This document shows, piece after piece, positions 55,400 to 64,000 of a stretch of 64,000 nt of DNA. The number at the start of each line of letters is the position of its first letter. Position 1 is the first letter of the stretch. The notes under the pieces are model-generated. The model was not told the origin of the DNA and made no database searches. It worked only from the letters and a program-made list of their open reading frames with translations. Both the position numbers and the translations under genes were made by a program. Source of the stretch: Pycnopodia helianthoides (lineage: Eukaryota > Echinodermata > Asteroidea > Forcipulatida > Asteriidae); NCBI GenBank assembly GCA_032158295.1, contig CM063257.1, positions 16,894,332 to 16,958,331 on the forward strand, given 5' to 3'.

Positions 55400-55499
55400 G
55401 GATGTTCTAGGTGGAAGTTTACCAAGTCTCTCATCCCACATGGCAGTAACGGTGATTTGAGGGTTTTCATATGAAATTTCTTTATATTATTTACTGGAA

Positions 55500-55881
55500 G
55501 ATATTTTGAATGCAGCGATGGCGGCGTAAGCAAGGGACCAGCCTCGCTGCCATGGGTAGACGAGCCGTATCGATCCCTTTCTTAGTGAGCGAGCGAGGCA
55601 TGCTGGAAATAACGCGTACGGCGGGGCGGGATAGATCACCCATGGGAACGAGTTAGCACGCCACGTCGCGAATATAATGGCTACGTGCGTGTTAGTTACG
55701 CGTGTATTACGCACATTTGCAAACGTAAACGCGGCTCCTCTGACGTTTTCTGATGAAACGGGTCAGAAAACAATTCTCGCTTTAAAAAGAAAGGCGGGAT
55801 TTTAAAGGAAATTCTCTGCCGTTTCTTCTTCACCTGGTCCGCGCTGGAAAAGGAAAATAACTGATTGATGTTTGCCGCCAT
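55500..55881 (-). other. CpG-rich segment with candidate first exon
   Basis: On the minus strand an ATG at 55881 in GAATGGCGG context opens MAANINQLFSFSSADQ and continues VKKKRQRISFKIPPFF to a stop at 55696 (61 residues). CAG/GTGAAG after ADQ could be a donor. The 55500-55760 part is CpG-dense with GGCGGGGCGGG. Promoter or exon status is unproven. Confidence 0.3.
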
Positions 55882-56203
55882 TCTTTCTGGCTGGGGTACC
55901 TGCAATGTGTGGTGTATTGATTTGTACTTTTTGTGAATGGCAGCGTGAAGCATGAAATCACTATACGTACGTGTTGCCTTCTGTGTAACGCTGTAACGCA
56001 TAGATCAACTTCTTTAAAAACGGACAGTGATAATTACAGTTGGGCCACAATCTGCCTAGGGCTAAGGGAAGATGAGTTTTCAGTCTCGACCATCTTGTTA
56101 TTATGACCGCTATCCTATTAAACCAATTCACGTCAGTGATGGGGATGGCTTGTAATGTCCCGGATGTTCACCTGAACACAGAAACAGTCGTTCGGTGTCA
56201 ACC

Positions 56204-56881
56204 ATAGAGCTATATATATTGACTAGAGCGCTAACTTGCTCTGAGTTTAGAAGCCACCCTGGGCGCAGACATGTTTGATGTGTTGCGTGACTACGGAACG
56301 ATTTTAATTTTAAGAGAGCACACATGGCCGCGAAAATTTTGCATTCGGCGTGCGCGCTTACGTACGCGCCATATTTAATCTAACGATCATTGCTCTTGTA
56401 AACAGGTGATTTTAGTGATGTATTAAAAAATATGTAGTAGGTGATTCTCTGATGTTGTTACTTACGTCTTAGGAAAAATGCTGAGTAGAACTAAAGCCTT
56501 GTTTGGGAGGATTCAATGCTTCAAGATGTCAAGGGGAGAAAAACGAAATCTGCTTAAAGGATACACAATATACCGGCAAGAATGACGAACTAAAAAAAAA
56601 AACCGTATACGCGCAAACGCACATGTTAAACATGACGCACATGACGCTCGCAGTTTGTACGCTCATTAGCAGATTGTGCGTTCTCATTTGCTGCATATTT
56701 GGTTCGATGACGCATAAAAAAGAACAAACGCTTTATCATGCAACTAGCCGTACAATTGCCGTACAAAATTTCAAGCTTTTGTATTGGTTTGTACATAAAC
56801 ATGGATGCGCCCACACGGCTTCAAAACCTTAGTGCGTGTAAAACGGGGTGTTAGCGCTCTAGTCAATATATATAGCTCTAT
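56204..56881. mobile_element. 678 bp TIR element with 8-10 bp target duplication
   Basis: ATAGAGCTATATATATTGAC then TAGAGCGCTAAC is repeated perfectly inverted at the right end, and weaker pairing continues inward for about 100 bases. Flanks GGTGTCAACC at 56194-56203 and 56882-56891 are identical. The length fits a Mutator-like or hAT non-autonomous element. No transposase frame is seen. Confidence 0.82.
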
Positions 56882-56891
56882 GGTGTCAACC

Positions 56892-57311
56892 CATAATGCA
56901 TAAGATCAACAGAGGGCGCCCCGTGCTGAATGTCGGCAATGAATACAATCTATCAAAAATAATCAATAATCGACACCAATAAGAAGTTAGAACTTGCTTT
57001 ACTACCATTTGTGTATAACCTTTGGGAGGAGAGCTGGATCTGAAACGAGCAGTTAGTATGGTCTTGACATTTTGAAGAGTCTGCTCCTCCCGATAACAAA
57101 CTTTTTCCTTGTTACTTCCTCCCGATCCCGAAGACGGGCTGCTTTATTTGTTTTAAGACAGAGATTTCCCCTTGCTCCATTCAGTCAATACAATAAATTA
57201 TCAACCGCATTGCCTGCACTCTCCGTGCATCATGTTGCCTCGCGAAAACAAGCTGTCAACGGAATACCATCACAAAAAGAAAAGGGTAGTCCAGTTCCAA
57301 CCATCTGGCAG
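56892..57311. other. Unassigned stretch
   Basis: No element or exon recognised. Overlapping plus-strand frames run from here into satellite and MITE sequence and are not credible genes. Confidence 0.35.
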
Positions 57312-57431
57312 TGCACAATGGGCGCCGTGCTACTTGCCATTCTGCACCGTGCTACTTGCAAGTCTGGCGCCGTGCTACTTTCAAGTCAGGCACCGTGATA
57401 CTTGCAAGTGTGGCGCCGTACTAATTGCAAA
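57312..57431 (+). repeat. ~27 bp tandem repeat (GGCGCCGTGCTACTTGCAAG)
   Basis: Five units such as TGGCGCCGTGCTACTT, GCACCGTGCTACTTGCAAGT and GGCGCCGTACTAATTGCAA. Confidence 0.8.
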
Positions 57432-57445
57432 AGTAGGCTCTAAGG

Positions 57446-57770
57446 CAACCTCGTTCCCAGGGTGTGTCGAGCAGTACAAGGTTGACCGCTCTCTCACCCT
57501 GGTATTGGATCATTTGCATATCCAAAAATTTTGGATACGTATGCAAATTAGAATAGTCTGCGGCTGCTTTTCGAAATTCACATCTTCGTCATGGTCTCGT
57601 GGTCCGGTACCAGATTTAATAGCCTGTTTGTATATTGGTTGCCGGCCGGCTGTTTTGACAAAGGTTAACATTTGGTTTTGTCCAATCAGGGTCCCAGTAA
57701 GGAGTTTCCCTCCCAGGGTTTACTAATGTAAACATGGTTGGAAATAAAGTAGACCATGGGGACGAGGTTG
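57446..57770 (+). mobile_element. MULE-like MITE, copy 2
   Basis: CAACCTCGTTCCCAGGGTG to CATGGGGACGAGGTTG, collinear with 39188-39511. Flanks GCTCTAAGG (57437-57445) and GCTCTCAGG (57771-57779) form a 9 bp duplication with one mismatch. Confidence 0.85.
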
Positions 57771-57961
57771 GCTCTCAGGGCGTTATACAAACCTCGGCTT
57801 AGGCTCCAGCATCCGGTTGCGGGATTCGTGTTGGTGTTGGAACTGTACATAATGTACACCGCTCCAAAATCGACAATAGAACCGGAGCTTAGGAGCTGCG
57901 CAGCCAGAGCCACGGTTTGGGGTTCTCTTGGGGTTATCACGGCAAACAACCGTGGGCCTTG

Positions 57962-58143
57962 GGCAAGTTCGGGTGGGCGACTAGAGTGACTAGACTAACC
58001 AGAAACAGTGTGACAGTGTGTGACGTAGTTCTCGAATTTACTAGATCGACCATGCTCCAGTGTATGGTCGAGCTGGTCAATCTCCCTGTGCCCTATGGTT
58101 TCTAGTAAGTCTAGTCATTCTAGTCACACATCCGAACTTGCTC
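57962..58143. mobile_element. Foldback MITE (GCAAGTTCGG ends)
   Basis: GCAAGTTCGGGTGGGCGACT with AGAGTGACTAGACTAACCAG pairs with CTAGTAAGTCTAGTCATTCT and AGTCACACATCCGAACTTGC. Arms are about 46 bases with few mismatches. Confidence 0.75.
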
Positions 58144-58480
58144 CTTGATGTTGACATTTACTATCGGCTATAGGTCACATTGCAGAGTTGTTGAGTATTA
58201 CAATAGTTGTTAACATTTATTTGGGAAAAAAGGGAAAAAATCGTAACTAAAAAGTTGCGGCTCTTTTTGCCGGTCGGTTGAGAACGCTCAGCAGTTTTTT
58301 TGTTTATACATGGCCTGGCTTAGTTTAAACCTTTCGACCTTCTCCTTGCAGCAGTGTGCTTTCATGACGGTTTAAGACGGATAGCAGTATGGCCTCGGTG
58401 AATAATTCACCATAGGAAAGGCGCTCTCGGTAAACTGACGTGGGCAAGACGCTACAGACTGGCTGAAGGTAATGTAAACC

Positions 58481-58964
58481 TTAAAGGAACATTACAGAAT
58501 TGGTTTTTGCTAACAAAACAGTTGCTGGCAGTGTAAGCACTTTATGTAATCCACCACATACATAAACTGACAAACCTGTAGAAGTTTGGAATCGATCGGC
58601 CATCTGGGTCACGAGAAAATAGTGAAAAACCGATTACACATTTGCATGAAATCATATAGATTCAACAAAATGAATAAAACGCTCATCACTGAGCGATAAA
58701 CTCCAATCGGAAAATTAGTTTATTCATTTCTCATCAAATATGGCATTTCAAACGGAAAGATTTCATGGGATGTTTTCTACCATCATCATTAGACCGTGTA
58801 AGTTTTATGTAAATCTGTGATCAAAAGTATATTTTACCCAGATGGCCGATCGATCTCAAACTTCTACAGGTTTGTCAGTTTATGTATATGGTGGATCACA
58901 TAAAGTGCTTACACTGCCAGCAACTGTTTTGTTTGCAAAAACCAATTCTGTAATGTTTCTTTAA
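58481..58964. mobile_element. T1 element converted into a foldback
   Basis: The left 132 bases are a normal plus-orientation T1 end. The interior continues to TCAAAAGTATATTTTAC, then jumps to CCCAGATGGCCGATCGATCT and the rest of the left end inverted. The result is 484 bp with ~129 bp terminal inverted repeats in place of the normal right end. Confidence 0.9.
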
Positions 58965-59919
58965 AGTCCATTAAATTGTTCAAACCACCTTGAACATCTG
59001 TATATCGACACGTTACTTGAACTGAGACAATACTCAGACTAATTTGTGAGAATTATATCCCATTATCAAGTTCCATACCAGTACTCATCCCCCCTGAGAA
59101 ATTATTTAGTCTGCAATACTGAAGTTGGAATCAGCGAGTTTTTCCCGACGTAAGCTGCGCTTTATCATGGTTCCCATCCAGCGGAGGCCCTCAGAAATGC
59201 AGTACAAAATAAACACAATGATTTAGTACCAGCGAAAAGTGTGACGAAAACTGTGACGTACTGCCAGGGAGTCCTGGTGTGCTGTAATCAATCTGAAGAT
59301 ATTCCGAGGGGGAAAAAACCAAGGCATTGCATACAGACACGATGCTTGAGCTAGAAAATACCGTACTTTGAAGTAATTTTATATCCGCAATTGATTTCTC
59401 ATGCCTGCTGGTAAAGAGCAAGGGCGCCGTGAATTAGAGAACGTCACTGCCGTGTAATTAGACCTTTTTACCCACGAACGCCTCGCCACTCCCGCGGCTA
59501 AGTCCCGTCCAACCGGGTCACTGAAAAGCGTCTAGGGAATTGTGTCTTAACTCCGCGTGGTTTCAGGTCCTGTATACGACTTAATACTAACTGTTTGCAC
59601 AGTCATAATATACTGTTTTGATTTAATGCAAGCTGCTACCGGCCCGGAAGGTCTTCGATCATGAAAGGAATGGCTTTCATTCTAAATCAATTATCTGGAC
59701 TTAAACATGCATCACCGTCCCTCGTGGCTATGAACCGTTTCGAAAACATTTTTAAAAAAAAGTACACAGGCCTTATTTTCTTTCGAATGACAGCATTTGC
59801 TTTGGGCTTTTAGGTATAACTTGGTGTCGAAAACAAAATTTCTGTTTGATGTTTTCATTTGTACGTTTTCTAAAGCTCAGGGCGTGCCTCGACGGTTTTA
59901 ATACCCTAACCACTCTAAT
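58965..59919. other. Unassigned stretch
   Basis: No exon, RNA gene or element end recognised. Confidence 0.4.
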
Positions 59920-59976
59920 AACTTCCGGGTCAGAGTTGAATCTGGGTCTGGGTCTCGTGGGGTCTGGCCCATTTCT

Positions 59977-60169
59977 GGGCCCAATTTCATAGAGCTGCTT
60001 AAGCAGAAAATGTTGCTTAACAATTGCCTGCTAAGCAGAAATGAGCAGGATACCAGTCACAAATTGTACATGTGGTATGGTGGTTTGGCTGGTAACCTTA
60101 TTCTGGTAAGCATAGTTTTCTTGTGCTTAGCTACTTTTTGTGCTTAAGCAGCTCTATGAAATTGGGCCC
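59977..60169. mobile_element. MITE with GGGCCCAATTTCATAGAGCT ends
   Basis: The terminal repeat GGGCCCAATTTCATAGAGCT continues GCTTAAGCA and is exact at both ends. The element is 193 bp. A target duplication is not clear. Confidence 0.82.
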
Positions 60170-60282
60170 TGGCTATAGTGATATTGACAACTCGTTTCTA
60201 ACTGACCCAGAATCCAAATTACAATCCCATGTTCAACCAGTTTCCGGGTCAGCCTGACCCCCAAAATGGGTTAGTCCTCCCA

Positions 60283-60578
60283 CAACTTCGTCCCCATGGT
60301 TTACTTTATTTCCAACCACGTTTACAATAGTAAACCCTGGGAGGGAAACTTCTTACTTGGACAAAACCAAATGTTAACCTTTGTCAAAACAGCCGACCGG
60401 CAACCATTGTACAAACAGGCTAGACCACGAGACCATGACGAAGATGTGAATTTCGAAAAGCAGCCAGACTATTCTAGTTTGCATACGTATCCATAAATGT
60501 TGGATATGCAAATGATCCAATACCAGGGTGAGAGGGCGGTCAACCTGGTACTGCTCGACACACCCTGGGACGAGGTTG
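60283..60578 (-). mobile_element. MULE-like MITE, copy 3, inverted
   Basis: CAACTTCGTCCCCATGG to CACCCTGGGACGAGGTTG in reverse of copies 1 and 2, with a ~25 bp deletion. Flanks GTCCTCCCA (60274-60282) and GTCCTCCCT (60579-60587) form a 9 bp duplication. Confidence 0.85.
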
Positions 60579-60712
60579 GTCCTCCCTTGGATCCAGAATC
60601 TGGGTCAACTCTGACCCAGGAGTTTTCAGAGTGAACTTAATGAGACATTCATATAGCGCAAATGCAGAAAGCCTCTATGCGCAACACAAACATAAAACAA
60701 TAAAATGAAATA

Positions 60713-61082
60713 CTGGGTTCGAGTCCCAGTAGTGACACTTGTGTCCTTAAGCAAGACACTTAACCATTATTGCTTCGTCCTTCGGATGGGACGTAAAGCC
60801 GTTGGTCCCGTGTGTTGTGTAATGCACGTAAAATAACCCAGTGCACTTATCGAAAAGAGGAGGGTTCGCCCCGGTGTTCCTGGTTTGATTGGCAGCATAT
60901 TGCGCCACAGCACCTTGTAAACCATTACATTGTGCTATGTAAAGGAATAGGTCTCAAACTTCAAAAAGTAGCTCCACATATATACCTTGCAGGAAAATAC
61001 TGACTGTTGAAGCGCCTTGAGCGTCACTGAGTGACGGATATGAGCGCTATATAAGAAGCCACTATTATTATTATTATTATTA
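60713..61082 (+). mobile_element. SINE, head-truncated, otherwise complete
   Basis: It starts in the B box (GGGTTCGAGTCCCAG) and keeps the full core and tail, including GTGTTGTGTAATGCACGTAA, GGTTCGCCCCGGTGTTCC and GCGCTATATAAGAAGCCACT then (ATT)n. This is the best copy for the middle region. Confidence 0.85.
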
Positions 61083-61433
61083 AATATATATAAAGCAATT
61101 ATTACAAAAATAGGTATTCAAACAAATGAGTCTTTAAAAGTCCCTTGAAAATCTGAAGATTGTACAATACAATGCTACTGATTTATCTATAAGCAATACA
61201 ATGCTACTGATTTATCTATGAGCAGGCCTATTGTGGAAACAAATGCACACAGCAGAAACTGCAATCAAGGCAATCTAAAATTAGTCACAAACTCTAGACA
61301 TTCAGAGTTTCTCTTGGATGAGACTCGAGGTGTATATGAAAACTGTGAAAACATCACAACAAGGAACCGTTTCTGTCAAATCAGCTTTCGTTTTGGAATT
61401 GCAACCGAAGTTGCCTTCACATTTAAACTTCTA

Positions 61434-61816
61434 TTAAAGGAACATTACAGAATTGGTAAGAAAAAAACTGGTAAAAGATACTTTTGATCACAGATTTGCA
61501 TAAAACTTACACGGTCTAATGATGATGATAGTAGAAAACATCCATTGAAATATTTCTGTCTGAAATGCCATATTTGATGAGAAATGAATAAACTAATTTT
61601 CCGATCGGAGTTTATCGCTCAGTGAGCGTTTTATTCATTTGCTGAACCCATGCAAACGTGTAATCGGTTTTTCACTATTTTCTCGTGACCCAGATGGCCG
61701 ATCGATCTCAAACTTTTACAGGTTTGTCAGTTTATGTATATGGTGAATTACATTAAGTGCTTACACTGCCAGCAACTGTTTTGTTAGCAAAAAACAATTA
61801 TGTAATGTTCCTTTAA
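61434..61816 (-). mobile_element. T1 TTAA element
   Basis: TIRs intact (the right has AATTATGTAATG). A short deletion removes TATATGATTTC before CATGCAAACGTG. Otherwise complete. Confidence 0.9.
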
Positions 61817-62383
61817 CGGAGGATGCTGTTTCATTTTGATCAGTGATGATGGAACACTTTTAACTTAAAAAACAAGGCTCACCTTGCATTTATACGAATG
61901 TCACTTAAAATAACAGCACGAGACAGTTAATGTTGTGTGTTTTTTTCACCTTGACTTTTTATGGCATTTCTTTGCGACCTTCCTTTGATCTTGTCATGAG
62001 GATTGTCCAAACCGCACTAACCTTGCGGTTATAATGTCACAACCCCTTGCGAGTAGAGCTACTCCGTGGATTATGGTAAAATTATCCGGTGAGAATCTTA
62101 TACCTTGGCGATTTAAAGAAGGCCGAAGAGTTTTGCTAAAGAGAAAAGGTCAGTTCGGTGAGATGGTGTGATATTGAATTCTCGTGAGACGATGTCTCTC
62201 GAGATGGCGAGTGATTTTGTCTAGTCTGACCCCTGTTGAACTGTCTGGGCGAGCGTTGTCCTGTTCGACCCGAGGGTTATTCACACTGGCGAATTGAAGT
62301 TGAGGTTCTGTTGAGGAGATTTCGAAGCTTAAGTTGAGTCTGCCCGAACATCTGACGTCACACTTCGAGGCTCGTGATTAATG
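61817..62383. other. Unassigned stretch
   Basis: No exon or element recognised. Confidence 0.4.
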
Positions 62384-63122
62384 TGTCCGCCCGATAGTCC
62401 GAAGGTCCGTTAGTCCGAAAGTTCGATAGTCCGAAGGTTCGATAGTCCGAACGCACAAATTTCCCATATAACAGAGGGTTCATTAGTCCGAAAATGAAAT
62501 AGGGTTCGTTAATTCGAACATTTGATGCGATAGTCCACAGGTTCATTATTCCAAAGGTTTATTGATCCGAAGGTTCACTGGTCCGAAGGTTCGGTAGTCC
62601 GAATTGACGATAAGGTCCGATAGTCCGAATCGATGATCGAACCTTATTGTCAATTCGGACTATCGAACCTTCGGACTATCGAACCTTTGGACTATTGAAC
62701 CTTCGGACAAACGAACCTTCGGACAAACGAACCTTCGGACGAACGAACCTTCGGACTAATGAACCTTCGGACAAACGAACCTTCGGACAAACGAACCTTC
62801 GGACAAACGATCCTTCGGACGAACGAACCTTCGGACTAATGAACCTTCGGACAAACGAACCTTCGGACGAACGAACCTTCGGACAAACGAACCTTCGGAC
62901 GAGCGAACCTTCGGACAAACGAACCTTCGGACGAACGAACCTTCGGACAAACGATCCTTCGGACGAACGAACCTTCGGACTAATGAACCTTCGGACAAAC
63001 GAACCTTCGGACGAACGAACCTTCGGACAAACGAACCTTCGGACAAACGAACCTTCGGACGAACGAACCTTCGGACAAACGAACCTTCGGACAAACGAAC
63101 CTTCGGACGAACGAACCTATCG
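62384..63122. repeat. 16 bp satellite in two opposite orientations
   Basis: 62384-62635 holds degraded units of the GGTTCGATAGTCCGAA type. 62643-63118 holds about 30 cleaner units in the reverse sense (TTCGGACTATCGAACC, TTCGGACAAACGAACC, TTCGGACGAACGAACC, TTCGGACTAATGAACC). The junction near 62636-62642 makes a large imperfect inverted repeat. All frames stay open because the unit lacks stops. Confidence 0.9.
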
Positions 63123-63206
63123 ATTAATGCCAGAGACCGGCTTCGAGCGTTTGGAGGAATCCTGACAAACACACCTTTGACCTCGCATCCCATTGCGGTC
63201 TTGCGG

Positions 63207-63300
63207 ATAAGTACAGGGGACCAGTCTAGCAGTGACCATCATTTTGATTAATAGACCGGTGCCTGTCTTTATCCTATAAGGACAGGGGACCAGTCTAAAG
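63207..63300 (+). repeat. Short dispersed repeat (GGGGACCAGTCTA)
   Basis: ACAGGGGACCAGTCTAGCAG and GACAGGGGACCAGTCTAAAG flank GTGCCTGTCTTTATCC; a related pair is near 54060-54094. Confidence 0.5.
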
Positions 63301-63384
63301 TTGAGTGTGCATTGAAGTGCAAGATGATCGCCGTGGAAGCTCTGGCTGGTTGCGGTGGATTTTTTCGTCCGGTGATAGGGGGAC

Positions 63385-64000
63385 ATCTAAGATGGGTTCG
63401 AACCCTGGTTGTGGTGATGAGCTCCTCTAATTTTGTAATGGTTAGTACAAGGATGGGTTCGAACCCTGGTTGTTGTGGTGATAAGCTGATCAGTGACTGG
63501 TGGTTTGTACAAGGATGGGTTCGCACCTATAGCAATTGGTTTTGGCGTGTATTTTTTCTGATGGTAGGTTGTTTAACCCAATAAGGTTTCAAACCCTGGT
63601 TGTTGTGTTTATGTTCTCTGATGATTTTTGTTTATCCCAGGATGGGTTCGAACCCTGGCAGTGGTGTTTTTGTTCTCTGATGATAGGTTGTTAATCCAAG
63701 GATGGGTTCGAACCCTGGTTGTTGTGTCGATGTTCTTTGATGATAGGTTGTTAATCCCAAGATGGGTTCGAACCCTGGCTGTTGTGTTTATAATCTCTGA
63801 TGATGGGTTGTTTATCCCAAGATGGGTTCGAACTCTGGCAGTGGTGTTTTTGTTCTCTGATGATAGGTTGTTAATCCAAGGATGGGTTCGAACCCTGGTT
63901 GTTGTGTCGATGTTCTTTGATGATAGGTTGTTAATCCCAAGATGGGTTCGAACCCTGGCTGTTGTGTTTATAATCTCTGATGATGGGTTGTTTATCCCAA
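63385..64000 (+). repeat. 60 bp satellite with 180 bp higher-order unit, open at the window edge
   Basis: Monomers read GATGGGTTCGAACCCTGG, then TTGTTGTGTTxATGTTCT, then CTGATGATAGGTTGTTAATC. From 63640 three variant monomers (GGCAGTGGTG, GGTTGTTGTGTCGATG, GGCTGTTGTGTTTATAATC) repeat in order with a 180 bp period. Each monomer holds GGGTTCGAACCC, which matches a Pol III B box. Confidence 0.9.

Larger units (their letters stand above)
59920..60620. mobile_element. GGGTCA-type TIR element hosting two nested elements
   Basis: ACTTCCGGGTCAGAGTTGAA then TCTGGGTCTGGG mirrors CCAGAATCTGGG then TCAACTCTGACCCAGGAGT. Inside are the elements 59977-60169 and 60283-60578. The end type is shared with 9776-10378. 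Confidence 0.6.

Noticed and set aside
57172..57726. 184-codon plus-strand open frame
   Set aside because: It crosses a 27 bp tandem repeat and most of a MULE-like MITE that is non-coding in its other copies.
62647..63165. 172-codon open frame with a repeating NLRTNEPSDKRTFG-like pattern
   Set aside because: It is the translation of a stop-free 16 bp satellite. The opposite strand is open over the same range, and the periodicity is the array period times three.

Overview
The window reads as animal nuclear DNA with almost no recognisable coding sequence. It is AT-rich and packed with short non-autonomous DNA transposons, tRNA-derived SINEs, decayed LINE fragments and satellites. A TTAGGG-type interstitial telomeric block, Leu-tRNA-like SINEs with a Meta-type core, and several short inverted-repeat elements of kinds I associate with marine deuterostomes suggest an echinoderm, perhaps a sea star. 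That assignment is inference. No complete protein-coding gene, rRNA or convincing functional tRNA gene is visible. The longest open frames are shadows of repeats.

The dominant signal is a set of 340-400 bp elements bounded by TTAA, called T1 to T5 here. T1 has 16 copies with TIR TTAAAGGAACATTACAGAAT, eight in each orientation. T2 (TTAAAGGxAAGGTACACGAT), T3 and T4 have different ends but keep a related interior: an ACCTGTGAAAATTT-like block, a central palindrome whose sequence differs between families, and a conserved right half. T5 is a TTAA-bounded foldback with arms of about 185 bp. Some copies abut and share one TTAA, one is a T1/T2 hybrid, one T1 copy has become a foldback, and two insertion sites sit between direct copies of a TTAA-bounded flanking segment. 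This system is the best candidate for something not yet described.

Layout. 0-5 kb: SINE and tRNA-like relics, T2/T1 copies, and a ~60 bp minisatellite. 5-9.8 kb: a 42 bp array and T1/T3 copies. 9.8-13 kb: TIR elements, a GT-plus-159 bp tandem array, and a hairpin beside a 14/16 bp minisatellite. 13.9-15.2 kb: Penelope-type terminal repeats with hammerhead-like motifs, interrupted by a G/C-tract-ended element. 15-21.2 kb: T1-T4, LINE relics and a 52 bp minisatellite. 22.8-31.5 kb: T5, hAT-like ends, telomeric repeats, ~120 bp repeats and the T2/T1 nest. 31.9-32.5 kb: a tandem tRNA-like repeat. 33-43.8 kb: T3/T1/T4, a LINE split by a SINE, a MULE-like MITE and SINEs. 44-53 kb: tandem duplications, a second ~63 bp minisatellite, LINE reverse transcriptase and foldbacks. 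53-61.8 kb: two candidate minus-strand first exons, a LINE C-terminus beside a SINE, a 678 bp TIR element, MULE-like MITEs and nested elements. 62.4-64 kb: an inverted 16 bp satellite and a 60/180 bp higher-order satellite that runs off the end.

The LINE relics come from several lineages. One ends in (TTA)n after a GCGCTTTACAAA tail much like the SINE tails, so a related LINE may have mobilised the SINEs. Three weak promoter or first-exon candidates, all on the minus strand, are near 36.3, 53.4 and 55.7 kb. All motif comparisons were made by eye, and ends may be off by several bases.
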